NCBI GenBank assembly: GCA_903901225.1
Contig: CAIUQE010000005.1
Span: forward strand, 1-54,109
DNA length: 54,109 nt
Source of the DNA: Candidatus Omnitrophota bacterium
GTDB lineage: Bacteria; Omnitrophota; Gorgyraeia; Zapsychrales; Fredricksoniimonadaceae
Reading direction: 5' to 3'
Positions within the stretch are counted from its first letter, which is position 1. Every line of letters starts with the position of its first letter. Shown here piece by piece: positions 17,777-27,055 of the stretch. Position numbers and translations under genes: made by a program. The notes beneath the pieces were generated by a model, which had not been told where the DNA came from, searched no databases, and saw only the letters and a list, made by a program, of their open reading frames with translations.

Positions 17777-20125
17777 TCATTTCTTCTCAATAACCACGCG
17801 CCAGTGGTCGCCCTGGCGCTCCTGCAGGATGATCTTGTGCCCTTCATCCCGAACCGAGCCAGGAACATTCTCTATAGGCGCGCCATCATCAAGCCATATT
17901 TCCAGAAGATCGCCGGCTTTCAACCTGGCCAGTTCGACCTTGGTCTTGACGAAATTGAACGGGCAAAGGACGCCGCGCAGGTCTTTGGTGGCTGCCGGCG
18001 CGAGGGCCGCGACCTGAACCGGTACCGGCGCTTCAACCGCGGCAACGGGCGGCTTCCTGAAATTGAAGCCGTTATCCATGTTCTCATACAGCACATTGAT
18101 CGCGCGGGCCAGGGCCTGGATATTTTCTTCCTGCGGCACGAGAGCATCGAACTCCTTGCGCTCGGCCAGGGCCACGAGGCCCTCGAACGCGGGATCCACA
18201 TGCCCCGCGGCAATGAAATGCTGGCGGAAGGCATCGTACAATTCCCTGTCGGTCTTCGGTTCAACACCGCGCGTGATCAACAGCGCCCGGCTCGCGAAAA
18301 AGACCAACTGGCCCAACAGCGGCCCTTTCTGGTCCGCCGCGGCGGTGGAAAGTTTTTCCCGCGTCCGACGGATATTGTTCAGGTCCAGTTCAATGAGGTC
18401 AAAAAGCCCGGTTGAACATTCGCCGGCACCCCGTTCGGCCAGCGAGAAGACCTTCGCGGCGCTCCAGTCAAAATAATAATTCTTGTCGTCGTCAAACGCG
18501 GGGATGTCCTTGTAACGCGCGATAATGGCAACCAGGTCGTCTTTGCCTTCACCGGCGATATACTCTTTGAACGTCGCGAAGCGGTCCGCCTTGCCCAGGA
18601 ACGCGGCGAGGAGGTTTTCCACCACAAGCGTGATCGCCCTGGCGGGGATATCTCCCACCAATGCCGCGAGCTTCGTCGTGCCATCGTGGATCACTGCCCC
18701 CGCGTAAACGCTATAAGCGGGATACATGTGCCCGTCCTTGCGCAGGGCCTTACCGGCAAAGCCCAGGTCCGCGGCCGGATGATGCCCGCAGGAGTTCGGG
18801 CATCCGGAAATATTCAACCGGATCTCCCCGACCTTGTCCAGGTCCAGGCCGCTTGAACCCAGCGACTGGATCAACGCCCGCGCCGCCTGGCGCGAAAGGC
18901 AAATGCCCAGCTGGCAGGTCGAGGCACCCGCGCACGAAAGGACCCGCCCCAGCAAAGCAGGCTTGGGCACAAGGGGCAGCACCCTCACCAGAAAAGCATG
19001 GACTTCCTCCAGCTTTCCCGCCGGGATATTCCGCAACAGGAAATTCTGGCCCCGCGTCACGCGCACGACATCATCGCCAAACCCACCCAGGAACCGCGCC
19101 AGCGCGCCGGCCCCATCGCAGGAAATGAACCCGAGTTCCACCGGCACAAGGACCGAAAAAAGCCCGGCCTGTTTCTGTTCCCTGACATAACGCGCGCGCC
19201 ACAGGACAAACTCCGGCTCACCCGGGCCAGGGTGGACCGCCGCCGTCACGGCGCGCCCGGCCTGGGGCTCGTCGAGCGTGAGCGGCGCGTGCCCCTCCTG
19301 CGTGACCTTATTGAACTCCTCATAAAAACGCCGCTTGAATTCTTCCGCGCCCAGGCCCTGCCACAGGAACCTCAGCCGCGCCGCGTGCTTGTTCTTGCGG
19401 TTGCCGTATTTCCAGAACAGGTTCTTGACGGCCTTGGCGATGGGATAAACCTGCGTGTCGTCGACGAAATCGAACAGGAGGTTCCCGACGGCTGACCGCA
19501 CCCCCAGCCCTCCGGCGACATGAACGCGAAATCCTTTTTTACCATCCACGATCCTCGCGATGAACCCCAGGTCGGCCAATGTCGCCTGCCCCTTGTCGTG
19601 CTCCGAGCCGGAAAAAGCGATCTTGTATTTGCGGGGAAGGTTCCAGGAATCGTTCTCCGCGATAAGGCGCGTGGTCAGCGCCGCCGCGTAAGGCGTCACA
19701 TCAAAAACTTCCAGAGGATCGATCCCGGCATCGTCCTGCGCCGCGATATTGCGCACCGTGTTCCCGCCGCCGCCGCGCGTGGAAAGCCCGGCCTCTTTCA
19801 ACTGGCGGATCACCGCGACAAGGTCGTCCAGCTTCACATAATGGATCTGCAATTCCTGCCGCGAGGTCAAATGCAGGTCACCGACGCCGTAGCGCGCGGC
19901 GATCGCGGCGACCTTCTCCAGCTGGCCCGGGGTCACGATACCGGCGACACAGCGGATGCGCACCATGTACGTGTCCGCCTCTCGCTGTTCATAAACACCG
20001 AACGGGACGCGATGGACCTTAAGCTCGATGGGGGCTATCGCGCCGGCGCGGAATTTTGCTATCAACGCTTCGAGCTGGCCGATCTCCTCATCAAGCTGCG
20101 GCGGGATCTTATAACCTGTCGTCAT
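17777..20125 (-). CDS. Assimilatory sulfite reductase fused to a TusA-like domain
   Basis: 782 residues from ATG at 20125 (GGAGG six bases upstream); a TTG six bases earlier is less likely. Residues 45-550 are a nitrite/sulfite reductase with two ferredoxin-like half domains. The 4Fe-4S/siroheme cysteines are in CAGASTCQ near 395 and GCPNSCGHH near 443. Residues about 560-700 are helical and unassigned, perhaps HEPN-like. Residues 712-782 are TusA/SirA-like, with Cys in LRGVLCPFNFVK. It should reduce sulfite to sulfide; the TusA domain may hold or hand over sulfur. Last gene of the sulfur operon, overlapping hcyD by 17 bp. A nitrite-reducing role is less likely in this context. Confidence 0.85.
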   Translation of the reverse strand: MTTGYKIPPQLDEEIGQLEALIAKFRAGAIAPIELKVHRVPFGVYEQREADTYMVRIRCVAGIVTPGQLEKVAAIAARYGVGDLHLTSRQELQIHYVKLDDLVAVIRQLKEAGLSTRGGGGNTVRNIAAQDDAGIDPLEVFDVTPYAAALTTRLIAENDSWNLPRKYKIAFSGSEHDKGQATLADLGFIARIVDGKKGFRVHVAGGLGVRSAVGNLLFDFVDDTQVYPIAKAVKNLFWKYGNRKNKHAARLRFLWQGLGAEEFKRRFYEEFNKVTQEGHAPLTLDEPQAGRAVTAAVHPGPGEPEFVLWRARYVREQKQAGLFSVLVPVELGFISCDGAGALARFLGGFGDDVVRVTRGQNFLLRNIPAGKLEEVHAFLVRVLPLVPKPALLGRVLSCAGASTCQLGICLSRQAARALIQSLGSSGLDLDKVGEIRLNISGCPNSCGHHPAADLGFAGKALRKDGHMYPAYSVYAGAVIHDGTTKLAALVGDIPARAITLVVENLLAAFLGKADRFATFKEYIAGEGKDDLVAIIARYKDIPAFDDDKNYYFDWSAAKVFSLAERGAGECSTGLFDLIELDLNNIRRTREKLSTAAADQKGPLLGQLVFFASRALLITRGVEPKTDRELYDAFRQHFIAAGHVDPAFEGLVALAERKEFDALVPQEENIQALARAINVLYENMDNGFNFRKPPVAAVEAPVPVQVAALAPAATKDLRGVLCPFNFVKTKVELARLKAGDLLEIWLDDGAPIENVPGSVRDEGHKIILQERQGDHWRVVIEKK

Positions 20126-20516
20126 GCACAACCTCCAGTGTTTCTTCCGTGACCTGCCCGTTCTTTATCCAGAATGCCCTGACGTCTTCGTGGCCGTCCG
20201 CGAGCGATACGATCACATAAAGCTTCCCGGCGTCGTACGCAAGGCGGATGTCCTCAGCCGAAGGCCGCGCCGGGCTGGCCGGATGGCTGTGGTAGACCGC
20301 CTCAAGCGACGTGCCTTTGGCCCGGGCCTCCCTGGTCGCCGCGAACTGCTCCCGGGGATCAAAGGAAAAATGTTCGGGGCTTTTGTCGCAATTCGTCAAT
20401 TCATGGATCCCCGCCAGGACCCCGTCCTTCACAGCGAGGTAGCCGCACGCTTCCAGCGGCGCTTCACGACGGGCATGGGCCAGCAGTCGCTCTTGGATAT
20501 CCCCGGTGATCCTCAT
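20109..20516 (-). CDS. hcyD: JAMM metalloprotease, HcyD/Mec-like
   Basis: 135 residues from ATG at 20516; the longer frame to 20567 is readthrough in hcyF. The zinc-protease JAMM motif is intact: catalytic Glu in PLEACGYL near 20 and HSHPASPARPSAED (HxH-x7-S-x2-D). In Mycobacterium (Mec) and Wolinella (HcyD) such enzymes cut amino-acid adducts or tails off a ubiquitin-like sulfur carrier. Here it should trim the HcyS tail and later release homocysteine from HcyS. The start is one base past the hcyF stop. Confidence 0.85.
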   Translation of the reverse strand: MRITGDIQERLLAHARREAPLEACGYLAVKDGVLAGIHELTNCDKSPEHFSFDPREQFAATREARAKGTSLEAVYHSHPASPARPSAEDIRLAYDAGKLYVIVSLADGHEDVRAFWIKNGQVTEETLEVVHDDRL

Positions 20517-20517
20517 C

Positions 20518-21333
20518 CTAACCCCGCCCCCGGCTCTTGAGATCGCACACCGCCGGCTCAGCGTCAACGAGCGTCGTTATCGAAGGCCTCTCGCCGCACA
20601 CGGGGCACGCCGGATTCCTGGCGAACTTCACGGTGCGGAAATTCATGTTCAGCGCGTCAAAGACCAGCAGGCGGTTGACCAGGAGCTCGCCCTTGCCGAT
20701 AAGAAAACGCAGGACCTCCGCCGCCTGGATCGTGCCCAGCATGCCTGCCACAGCACCCAGGATGCCGGCCTGTGAACAGGTCGGTACCGCGCCCTTGGGC
20801 GGCGGCGCCGTGAACACGCAACGATAGCAGGCCTGCCCCGGCACGTAGGTCAGCGTCTGGCCGTCGAAACGCAGGATGCCGCCGTGCGAAAAGGGCTTGC
20901 CGCCCAGAACACACGCGTCATTGATCAGGAACTTGGCCGCGAAATTATCCGTCCCGTCGACAATAAAATCGTAATCCTTGATGATGCCCGCGATGTTGGC
21001 CGCAGCGACCCGCGTTTCATACGTGATAACCCTGACATCCGGATTGATGGCCGCGATCTTGTCTTTGGCTGACAGCACCTTGGGCCGCCCGACATCGGGC
21101 GTAAAATGGATCACCTGCCGCTGCAGGTTGGAAAGGTCGACCACATCCCCATCGACGAGGCCTATTGTCCCCAGACCGGCCGCCGCCAGGTACAATGCCA
21201 CGGGCGCGCCCAGCCCGCCGGTGCCGATGATAAGCACCTTGCCGGCCAATATCTTTTCCTGGCCTTCAACACCGACATTGCCCAGGATGATGTGGCGGCT
21301 GTAACGCTCGATCTGCGCGTCGTTCAAATTCAT
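20518..21333 (-). CDS. hcyF: ThiF/MoeB-type carrier-protein adenylyltransferase, HcyF-like
   Basis: 271 residues. The nucleotide-binding loop GTGGLGAPVALYLAAAG is near residue 37, followed by DGD and the R/Q contacts in SNLQRQVIHF. Zinc ligands are CYRC near 170 and CPVC near 245. VPTCSQAGILG carries the usual crossover Cys. It activates the carrier C-terminus with ATP for thiocarboxylate formation. There is no rhodanese domain, so sulfur probably comes from sulfide made by the neighbouring reductase. The start overlaps the metY stop as ATGA. Confidence 0.88.
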   Translation of the reverse strand: MNLNDAQIERYSRHIILGNVGVEGQEKILAGKVLIIGTGGLGAPVALYLAAAGLGTIGLVDGDVVDLSNLQRQVIHFTPDVGRPKVLSAKDKIAAINPDVRVITYETRVAAANIAGIIKDYDFIVDGTDNFAAKFLINDACVLGGKPFSHGGILRFDGQTLTYVPGQACYRCVFTAPPPKGAVPTCSQAGILGAVAGMLGTIQAAEVLRFLIGKGELLVNRLLVFDALNMNFRTVKFARNPACPVCGERPSITTLVDAEPAVCDLKSRGRG

Positions 21334-22571
21334 GCCGAAGCCTCCAGGCTTTGTTGGATATCAGCGATCAGGTCACGGCCCTCCTCGATCCCCACGGACA
21401 CCCGGACCATGGTGTCACGCACGCCCATAAGCTGCAGCTGGGCGGCGTCATATTCACCGAAGATCGTCGACGCCGGATGGATGACCAGCGAACGGTTATC
21501 GTGCAGGTTGGTCGCCCGGCGCAACAATTGCAGGGCGTTGATGAACTTGAAGCACTGTTCTTTTGATGTCAGGTCAAACGTCAGCACCGCTCCCGGTTTG
21601 TCGCCGAACTGCGCCCGCGCCGCGGCGTAATACGGCGATGATGCCAGGCCCGGATAATGGACCGAACGCGCAAGGCCGCTGGCCTGCAGGAACTCAGCGA
21701 TCTTCAACGTATTGGCACATGACTGATCGACCCTCAGCGCCAGCGTCTCGAGGCCAAGGCTCTGCAAATAAGCGTTATGGGCTGAAAGGCAGGCGCCGGT
21801 ATTACGATGAACTTCACGCCGTAAACGGCTGATGAAGGCGAAAGGGCCGAACTTTTTGGCGTCCGTCGCGAGCTTCGCGTTGCGTGCCCAGTCGTAACTG
21901 CCATGGTCGATGATGACACCGCCCAGGCTGGTCGCCCCACCCGAGATCCACTTGGTGCTGGAAATAACCTCCACATCCACGCCGAAAGCCTTGGCGCTGA
22001 AAAGATACGGCGGGGTCATGGTCGTGTCCGCGATGATCAGCACGCCCGCCGGCCGCGCCACCGCGGACAAAGCAAGGATATCCGCGACCTCCAGCTGGGG
22101 ATTGGTGATCGTTTCAAGAAAAATGGCCTTTGTCCGCCCGTCGAACAGGCGCGCCACCTCACCCGCCTGTGTCAGGTCGGCATAGCGCGTCTCCAGGCCC
22201 CATTCCTTGAGCGTCTGCTCCAACAAAGAGTACGTATTGCCGAACAAATGGCGGCTCGTGATGATATTGTCACCAGCCTTGGCGATCGTCAGCAGGGTGT
22301 TGGCAATGGCGGCCATGCCCGACGCCAGCGCGAGCACGCCCGCAGCCCCCGTCACGGCCTTGAGGCGTTGCTCAAAATGTTCCACCGTCGGGTTGCTGAT
22401 GCGCGAATACATGTGCGCCGGGCTTTTGCCCTTGAAGGCCAGCTCCAGCTCCTCCGCCGTCTTGAACTCAAAGGTGACATTGTCATAGACCGGCATGTGC
22501 AGAGAGCCGTGCGCGTCCGCCTTGAGGAACTTCGCGTGCAGTATCTTTGTCGAGAACGCCCGGTCGCTCAT
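21330..22571 (-). CDS. metY: O-acetylhomoserine sulfhydrylase, MetY-like
   Basis: 413 residues, Cys/Met-metabolism PLP enzyme. The PLP phosphate site is SGMAAIANTLL, an Asp pairs with the pyridine in IIADTTMTPPYLF and the Schiff-base Lys is in VISSTKWISGG. In this cluster the sulfur donor is probably HcyS thiocarboxylate rather than free sulfide, giving HcyS-homocysteine. Fold alone cannot exclude a gamma-synthase or lyase. The start overlaps the hcyS stop (ATGA), with AAGGGA upstream. Confidence 0.85.
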   Translation of the reverse strand: MSDRAFSTKILHAKFLKADAHGSLHMPVYDNVTFEFKTAEELELAFKGKSPAHMYSRISNPTVEHFEQRLKAVTGAAGVLALASGMAAIANTLLTIAKAGDNIITSRHLFGNTYSLLEQTLKEWGLETRYADLTQAGEVARLFDGRTKAIFLETITNPQLEVADILALSAVARPAGVLIIADTTMTPPYLFSAKAFGVDVEVISSTKWISGGATSLGGVIIDHGSYDWARNAKLATDAKKFGPFAFISRLRREVHRNTGACLSAHNAYLQSLGLETLALRVDQSCANTLKIAEFLQASGLARSVHYPGLASSPYYAAARAQFGDKPGAVLTFDLTSKEQCFKFINALQLLRRATNLHDNRSLVIHPASTIFGEYDAAQLQLMGVRDTMVRVSVGIEEGRDLIADIQQSLEASA

Positions 22572-22789
22572 ATGTCCCTTTTCGCCCCGCCGCCCATGAA
22601 ATAAATAAAATCCACCTCATCATCCTGGGCGACCGGCGTCTGGGCGAGTTTTTCTTTCGCGACAAATTCACCGTTAAGCTGCACCGCGACCATTTCGGGA
22701 TTCGCGACACTGGAACGTTGCAGCACCTCGGCCACCGTGAGCGCGGCTTCAGCGGCCGTAAAAACCTTGCCATTCACCTTCAGCGTCAT
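22568..22789 (-). CDS. hcyS: ThiS/MoaD-like sulfur carrier with C-terminal tail, HcyS-like
   Basis: 73 residues from ATG at 22787-22789 with GGAGA upstream; longer readings run into cysW. The beta-grasp pattern MTLKVNGKVF..TVAEVLQ..VAVQLNGEFV..DEVDFIYFMGGG is clear. Unlike ThiS, which ends at GG, it continues AKRDI after the glycines. A removable tail is the hallmark of Wolinella HcyS (one Ala, trimmed by HcyD). The Gly-Gly end, once exposed, would be adenylated by HcyF and converted to thiocarboxylate. Confidence 0.85.
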   Translation of the reverse strand: MTLKVNGKVFTAAEAALTVAEVLQRSSVANPEMVAVQLNGEFVAKEKLAQTPVAQDDEVDFIYFMGGGAKRDI

Positions 22790-22815
22790 TGTCACGTCTC
22801 CTTTATTAAACATGT

Positions 22816-23634
22816 TCAGCGCCCGCGCTTGATGGCCATTTCCACGGTCGTTTTGGCGATCAGCGTGACAATGGCCAGGAGCGCCAGGACCGACGCCGCG
22901 GCGAACGCGGCCGTGAACTGATATTCGTTGTATAAAATTTCCACGTGCAGCGGCAATGTGTTCGTCAGCCCCCGGATGTGGCCGGAAACGACCGAGACGG
23001 CGCCGAACTCGCCCATCGCGCGGGCATTGCACAGGATGATCCCGTAAAGGATGCCCCAGCGGATATTCGGGATCGTCACCCGCCAGAACGTTTCCCAGCC
23101 GCTCGCGCCGAGCGTCAGCGCGGCTTCCTCTTCCTCGCTGCCCTGGGAGCGCATGATGGGGATCAGTTCCCGCGCCACCATCGGGAACGTCACAAAGATC
23201 GTGGCCAGGATGATGCCCGGCGGGGCGAACACGATCTGGATGTTGTGCGCCACCAGCCACGGCCCGAAATAACCCTGCGCCCCGAAGAGCAGGATGAACA
23301 CGAGCCCCGAGATCACCGGCGAGACCGACAATGGCAGATCGATGAGCGACAACAGGAGGTTCTTGCCCTTGAAATCGAATTTGACGATCGCCCAGGATGC
23401 CGCCACGCCGAACACAAGGTTCAACGGGACCGCCACCAGCGCCGTCGTCACGGTCATGCGCATGGCGGCAAGGGCGTCCGGATGCCGCAAGGTCTGCACG
23501 TAGTAAACCCAGCCTTTTGAAAAAGCATGAAAAAAAACACAGAACAGCGGCAGGAGCACAAAAACGCCGAAGAAGGCCAACGCGATGGTGATGAGCGCTA
23601 TCCTGACAAATCTGGGTTCCGTTTGCGCGTTCAT
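22816..23634 (-). CDS. cysW: Sulfate ABC transporter permease CysW
   Basis: 272 residues with about six membrane segments. The ATPase-docking loop is EEEAALTLGASGWETFWRVTIP, and the following NARAMGEFGAVSVVSG is characteristic of CysW. It pairs with CysT eight bases upstream to import sulfate or thiosulfate delivered by the binding protein. No CysA ATPase follows; the next gene is hcyS, 26 bp downstream. Confidence 0.93.
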   Translation of the reverse strand: MNAQTEPRFVRIALITIALAFFGVFVLLPLFCVFFHAFSKGWVYYVQTLRHPDALAAMRMTVTTALVAVPLNLVFGVAASWAIVKFDFKGKNLLLSLIDLPLSVSPVISGLVFILLFGAQGYFGPWLVAHNIQIVFAPPGIILATIFVTFPMVARELIPIMRSQGSEEEEAALTLGASGWETFWRVTIPNIRWGILYGIILCNARAMGEFGAVSVVSGHIRGLTNTLPLHVEILYNEYQFTAAFAAASVLALLAIVTLIAKTTVEMAIKRGR

Positions 23635-23642
23635 CGTTTACC

Positions 23643-24479
23643 TTAAGCCTTTCCCAGTTTTCGTGAACTCAGCCATTGAAGAAAATTGGCCGACGCCAGG
23701 AGAAAAAAGGATATCAGGAGCATCCCCACCGCGATGGCAGTCGCGCCCGCGTAATCGTACTGTTCCAGCTTGGTCATAATTAATAGCGGCGCGATCTCCG
23801 TCTTCATCGGCATGTTCCCGGCGATAAAAATGACCGAACCGTATTCGCCGATACCCCGGGCAAAGGCCAGGGTAAACCCGGCCAGCAGCGCCGGGAAGAT
23901 CACGGGGAATATAACTTTTCTGATGGTCTGCCAGCGGTTGGCGCCGAGCGATGCCGCGGCCTCTTCCAGCTGAGGGTCAAGGTCTTCGAGCACGGGCTCG
24001 ACGGTCCTGACCACGAACGGCAGGCCGATGAACGTCAGCGCGATCGTGATACCAACAGGGCTGAAAGCACCCTTGATCCCCGCGAGGGCAAGGTAGCGCC
24101 CCAGCCAGCCATTGGGCGCGTAGAGCTCGGTGAGCGCGATGCCCGCCACCGCCGTCGGAAGGGCCAGCGGGAAATCCACCAGCGCGTCCACGATCTTCTT
24201 GCCGGGGAACGAATACCGCACCAGCACCCACGCGATCAGAAGCCCGAACACCGCGTTGATCCCCGCGCTCACCAGCGCCGTCCCAAAGCTAAGGCGGTAA
24301 GCCGCCAGCGTGCGCGCCGATGTCACGACTTCCCAGAACCCTCCCCAGCTCATCGAAGCCGTCTTGAAAAACAACATGGACAAGGGGATCAGGACGATAA
24401 GGCTCAAATAAAAGACCGTGAACCCCAGCGAGAGGGAAAAACCAGGCAGGATGCTGCGTTCCACGAAACGTTTCGACAT
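23643..24479 (-). CDS. cysT: Sulfate ABC transporter permease CysT
   Basis: 278 residues. Membrane segments begin at GFTVFYLSLIVLIPLSMLFF. The core has DFPLALPTAVAGIALTELY, the docking loop LEEAAASLGANRWQTIRKVIFP and ARGIGEYGSVIFIAGN, all typical of CysT (CysU). It forms the inner-membrane channel with CysW. A stem-loop (24507-24538) separates it from sbp. Confidence 0.93.
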   Translation of the reverse strand: MSKRFVERSILPGFSLSLGFTVFYLSLIVLIPLSMLFFKTASMSWGGFWEVVTSARTLAAYRLSFGTALVSAGINAVFGLLIAWVLVRYSFPGKKIVDALVDFPLALPTAVAGIALTELYAPNGWLGRYLALAGIKGAFSPVGITIALTFIGLPFVVRTVEPVLEDLDPQLEEAAASLGANRWQTIRKVIFPVIFPALLAGFTLAFARGIGEYGSVIFIAGNMPMKTEIAPLLIMTKLEQYDYAGATAIAVGMLLISFFLLASANFLQWLSSRKLGKA

Positions 24480-24506
24480 GCGTTCACCGGAGATTTATAA
24501 AATTAG

Positions 24507-24538
24507 AGGCGGAGCCGGCCCAATGCCCGGCCCCGCCT
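24507..24538 (-). terminator. Stem-loop between sbp and cysT
   Basis: A 12-bp stem (AGGCGGGGCCGG against CCGGCTCCGCCT on the minus strand, with one G-U pair) and an 8-nt loop sits just past the sbp stop. No strong T-run follows, so it probably stabilises the sbp 3' end or reduces readthrough, giving more binding protein than permease. Confidence 0.55.
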
Positions 24539-24546
24539 GTGAACAA

Positions 24547-25569
24547 TTACGGATTGACCTGGTAGATCTGGTCGAACACGCCCTTGTCCGCGAAATGCTT
24601 CTTCTGGGCTTTCTGCCACCCGCCGAACAGCGGGTCATCGATGGTGACAAGGTCCAGTTTCGCGAACTGCCCGGCGTATTTAGCCGCCACGGCTTCCAGG
24701 CGCGGGCGGTAATAATTCTTCGCCGCGATCTCCTGGCCTTCCTCGGTATAAAGGTACTTCAGGTAGGCCTCGGCGACCGCGCGCGTGCCATGACGATCGG
24801 CATTGCGGTCCACCAGCGATACCGGAGGCTCCGCGAGGATGCTGAGCGATGGCGTGACGATCTCATAATCCCCCTTGCCCAGCTGGTTCACGACGAGATA
24901 CGCCTCGTTCTCCCACGCGAGGAGGACATCGCCGATCCCGCGCTCCACGAACGTCGTCGTCGACCCGCGGGCGCCGGTATCGAGGACCGGGACGTTCTTG
25001 AACAGCGCCGCCAGGAATTCCCGGCCTTTCGCCTCATCATTATTGTTATGCTTGAGCGCGTACGCCCAGGCCGCCAGATAATTCCAGCGCGCGCCGCCCG
25101 ATGTCTTGGGGTTCGGCGTGATCACGACCACGCCCGGCTTGACCAGGTCATCCCAGTCCTTGATGCCCTTGGGATTTCCCTTGCGTACCAGGAACACGAT
25201 CGTGGAGGTGTAGGGTGTGCTGTTAGAGGGAAGACGGGACTGCCAGTTGCGCGGCAGAAGATCCGTCTTCTCGGCAATAGCGTCAATATCATACGCGAGC
25301 GCGAGCGTCACCACATCCGCCTGCAGACCGTCAATAACGGCGCGGCCCTGTTTGCCGCTGCCGCCGTGCGACTGGTTGATCTCGACCTCGGCCCCCGCGG
25401 TTCCGAGCCAGTGCGCGGCAAAAGCCTTGTTGAACGCCTGGTACAATTCCCGCGTCGGATCATAGGAAACATTGAGCAGCGTAACTTTGGGCGCCGCCAA
25501 AACGGGCGTCACCAGCGTCAGAACGGCAAAGAGCGCCGTGATAAAGCCATATGATCTAACAGATCTCAT
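24547..25569 (-). CDS. sbp: Periplasmic sulfate-binding protein
   Basis: 340 residues. Signal peptide 1-25 (VLA before APK), then [20 protein letters not shown], the N-terminal motif of the Sbp/CysP family, [27 protein letters not shown] and the later [16 protein letters not shown]. It captures sulfate or thiosulfate for CysTW. The ATG has GAAAGGAACC upstream and lies 18 bp after the porin stop. Confidence 0.93.
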   Translation of the reverse strand: MRSVRSYGFITALFAVLTLVTPVLAAPKVTLLNVSYDPTRELYQAFNKAFAAHWLGTAGAEVEINQSHGGSGKQGRAVIDGLQADVVTLALAYDIDAIAEKTDLLPRNWQSRLPSNSTPYTSTIVFLVRKGNPKGIKDWDDLVKPGVVVITPNPKTSGGARWNYLAAWAYALKHNNNDEAKGREFLAALFKNVPVLDTGARGSTTTFVERGIGDVLLAWENEAYLVVNQLGKGDYEIVTPSLSILAEPPVSLVDRNADRHGTRAVAEAYLKYLYTEEGQEIAAKNYYRPRLEAVAAKYAGQFAKLDLVTIDDPLFGGWQKAQKKHFADKGVFDQIYQVNP

Positions 25570-25587
25570 GATCGGTTCCTTTCGTTA

Positions 25588-26970
25588 TTAAAAGCTCACC
25601 TGAAGGCGGCTTAAAAAGAGATTTTCCGTCGGGCGGTTCGTCGCGGAACCCGCGCCGCCGTCAAAATCGGTCCGTTCCCAGTTGAACACGAATTTGGTGT
25701 TGCGGTTCAGGTACCAGTTGAGCCCGGCCGTCCAGGCGCGCGCCGCCGTCGGCGATGTCGCGATAGTATTGGACGTCAGCGAGGTATCAAAGATGTTGTT
25801 GTCAAAATCGATCGCGCTGTAACGCCCGGCCAACTCAAAAGCGCCCCAGGCGCCGTCTTTTGGAGCGAACGGCCGCAGTGGCACAATGCCCGCGTAAGAG
25901 GCGTCCTCACCCGTCAGCACCCAGGATGCCGCGGCTTCCCAGCCCTGGTTGCGGATATCCTGGCGCTTGGTGCCCTTGGTCAGCTCCTCCTGCGAATTGA
26001 TGTACTCGCCGTAAACGCCCAGGGAATGATAATAGTAGGCGACCTGCGGCGCGTAGCGCAACTGGGGGCCGTCCTGCGACGTGCCGGACAATTTGAAATA
26101 TTCCGTCTGGCCGGCCGTCTTGTAAGAGGCCAGCGACGTGTCTTCCCTGTGGCCATAGGTGAACGCGCTGCCAAAGCCGAAGCCGCGCAAGGCCAGCGTG
26201 TTGGAATTCTTGAACGGCTGGGTAAACACGCGCGCGCCGAGTTCCTTGTCATTGTTCGTGTCCGATACGCTCGTGCTGCCGCCGGCGTCAACAACACCGT
26301 TGGTGAACGCGACAGCGTAATTCAGCCGGTTGCTGAAAAGATCGCCAAAAACCTGGACCCCGATATCGCGATTGGGCGCCAGGCTCTCCGCCAGGCCAGG
26401 CTCGGCAAAAGTCGCAACCGGCGATGACTGCAGCCTTTCATAAGCGAACGGCGCCTTGAACTTCCCGCCGCGGATCTTCAACGCGGGGTCAATGCGCCAG
26501 TCCAGATAGCCGTCCGGCAAAGCGACCGCCGTCGACCCGAATTCAGGCGATATATAATAATCAAAGTTGCTGGCCACCGTTCCGGAAAATACCACGCGGA
26601 CCGTCCTGTCGGTGAACGTGTCCTGGGGACTTGCCGTCGGCGCCGTTAACCCGTCTTTCTTGTTCGTCGAGAAAAAGCGCCCGTCAACCTGCGCGTAACC
26701 GGAGATCTTCAGCTTGTAACTGTCATCCGGGGCCTTGATGCTGAAACCATCCTTGGCCGATGCCGTCACGATCGGCGCGTCCTTGGCCTTTTGGGATGAC
26801 ACTTCCTTGTCAACTTCCAGCTGGCGCTTGAGGATATCGATCTGCCGCTGAAGGTCGGCGATCTTTTGTTCGACCGTAAGGTTTTCCTCGGCAAAACCTT
26901 TCGCGGGTAACAGCAAACTTCCGCCAAGGATCAACGCTGCGATAATAAAATACCACCGATGCTTGTTCAT
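25588..26970 (-). CDS. Outer-membrane porin, OprP/OprO-like, probably for sulfate
   Basis: 460 residues from ATG at 26970 (AAAAAAGGAG upstream; the longer frame to 27033 is rejected). Signal peptide 1-27 (GFA before EEN), a coiled coil about 32-60 (VEQKIADLQRQIDILKRQLE), then a beta-rich barrel ending LFLSRLQVSF. This layout fits the phosphate-selective porin O/P family, which forms anion-selective trimers. Its place between rrf2 and sbp suggests sulfate as substrate; the sequence alone does not show specificity. Confidence 0.82.
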   Translation of the reverse strand: MNKHRWYFIIAALILGGSLLLPAKGFAEENLTVEQKIADLQRQIDILKRQLEVDKEVSSQKAKDAPIVTASAKDGFSIKAPDDSYKLKISGYAQVDGRFFSTNKKDGLTAPTASPQDTFTDRTVRVVFSGTVASNFDYYISPEFGSTAVALPDGYLDWRIDPALKIRGGKFKAPFAYERLQSSPVATFAEPGLAESLAPNRDIGVQVFGDLFSNRLNYAVAFTNGVVDAGGSTSVSDTNNDKELGARVFTQPFKNSNTLALRGFGFGSAFTYGHREDTSLASYKTAGQTEYFKLSGTSQDGPQLRYAPQVAYYYHSLGVYGEYINSQEELTKGTKRQDIRNQGWEAAASWVLTGEDASYAGIVPLRPFAPKDGAWGAFELAGRYSAIDFDNNIFDTSLTSNTIATSPTAARAWTAGLNWYLNRNTKFVFNWERTDFDGGAGSATNRPTENLFLSRLQVSF

Positions 26971-27055
26971 GCCACGACTCCTTTTTTCCAGTTTACCGTG
27001 TTTGTCACAACCTCCGGTGGTCCGGTCAGTCATTTTACTCTTGCAATATCATTAC

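Noticed and set aside
22790..23260. N-terminal extension of the HcyS-like carrier
   Set aside because: It lies inside cysW in another frame; the ATG at 22789 has a good ribosome-binding site and gives a normal beta-grasp length.
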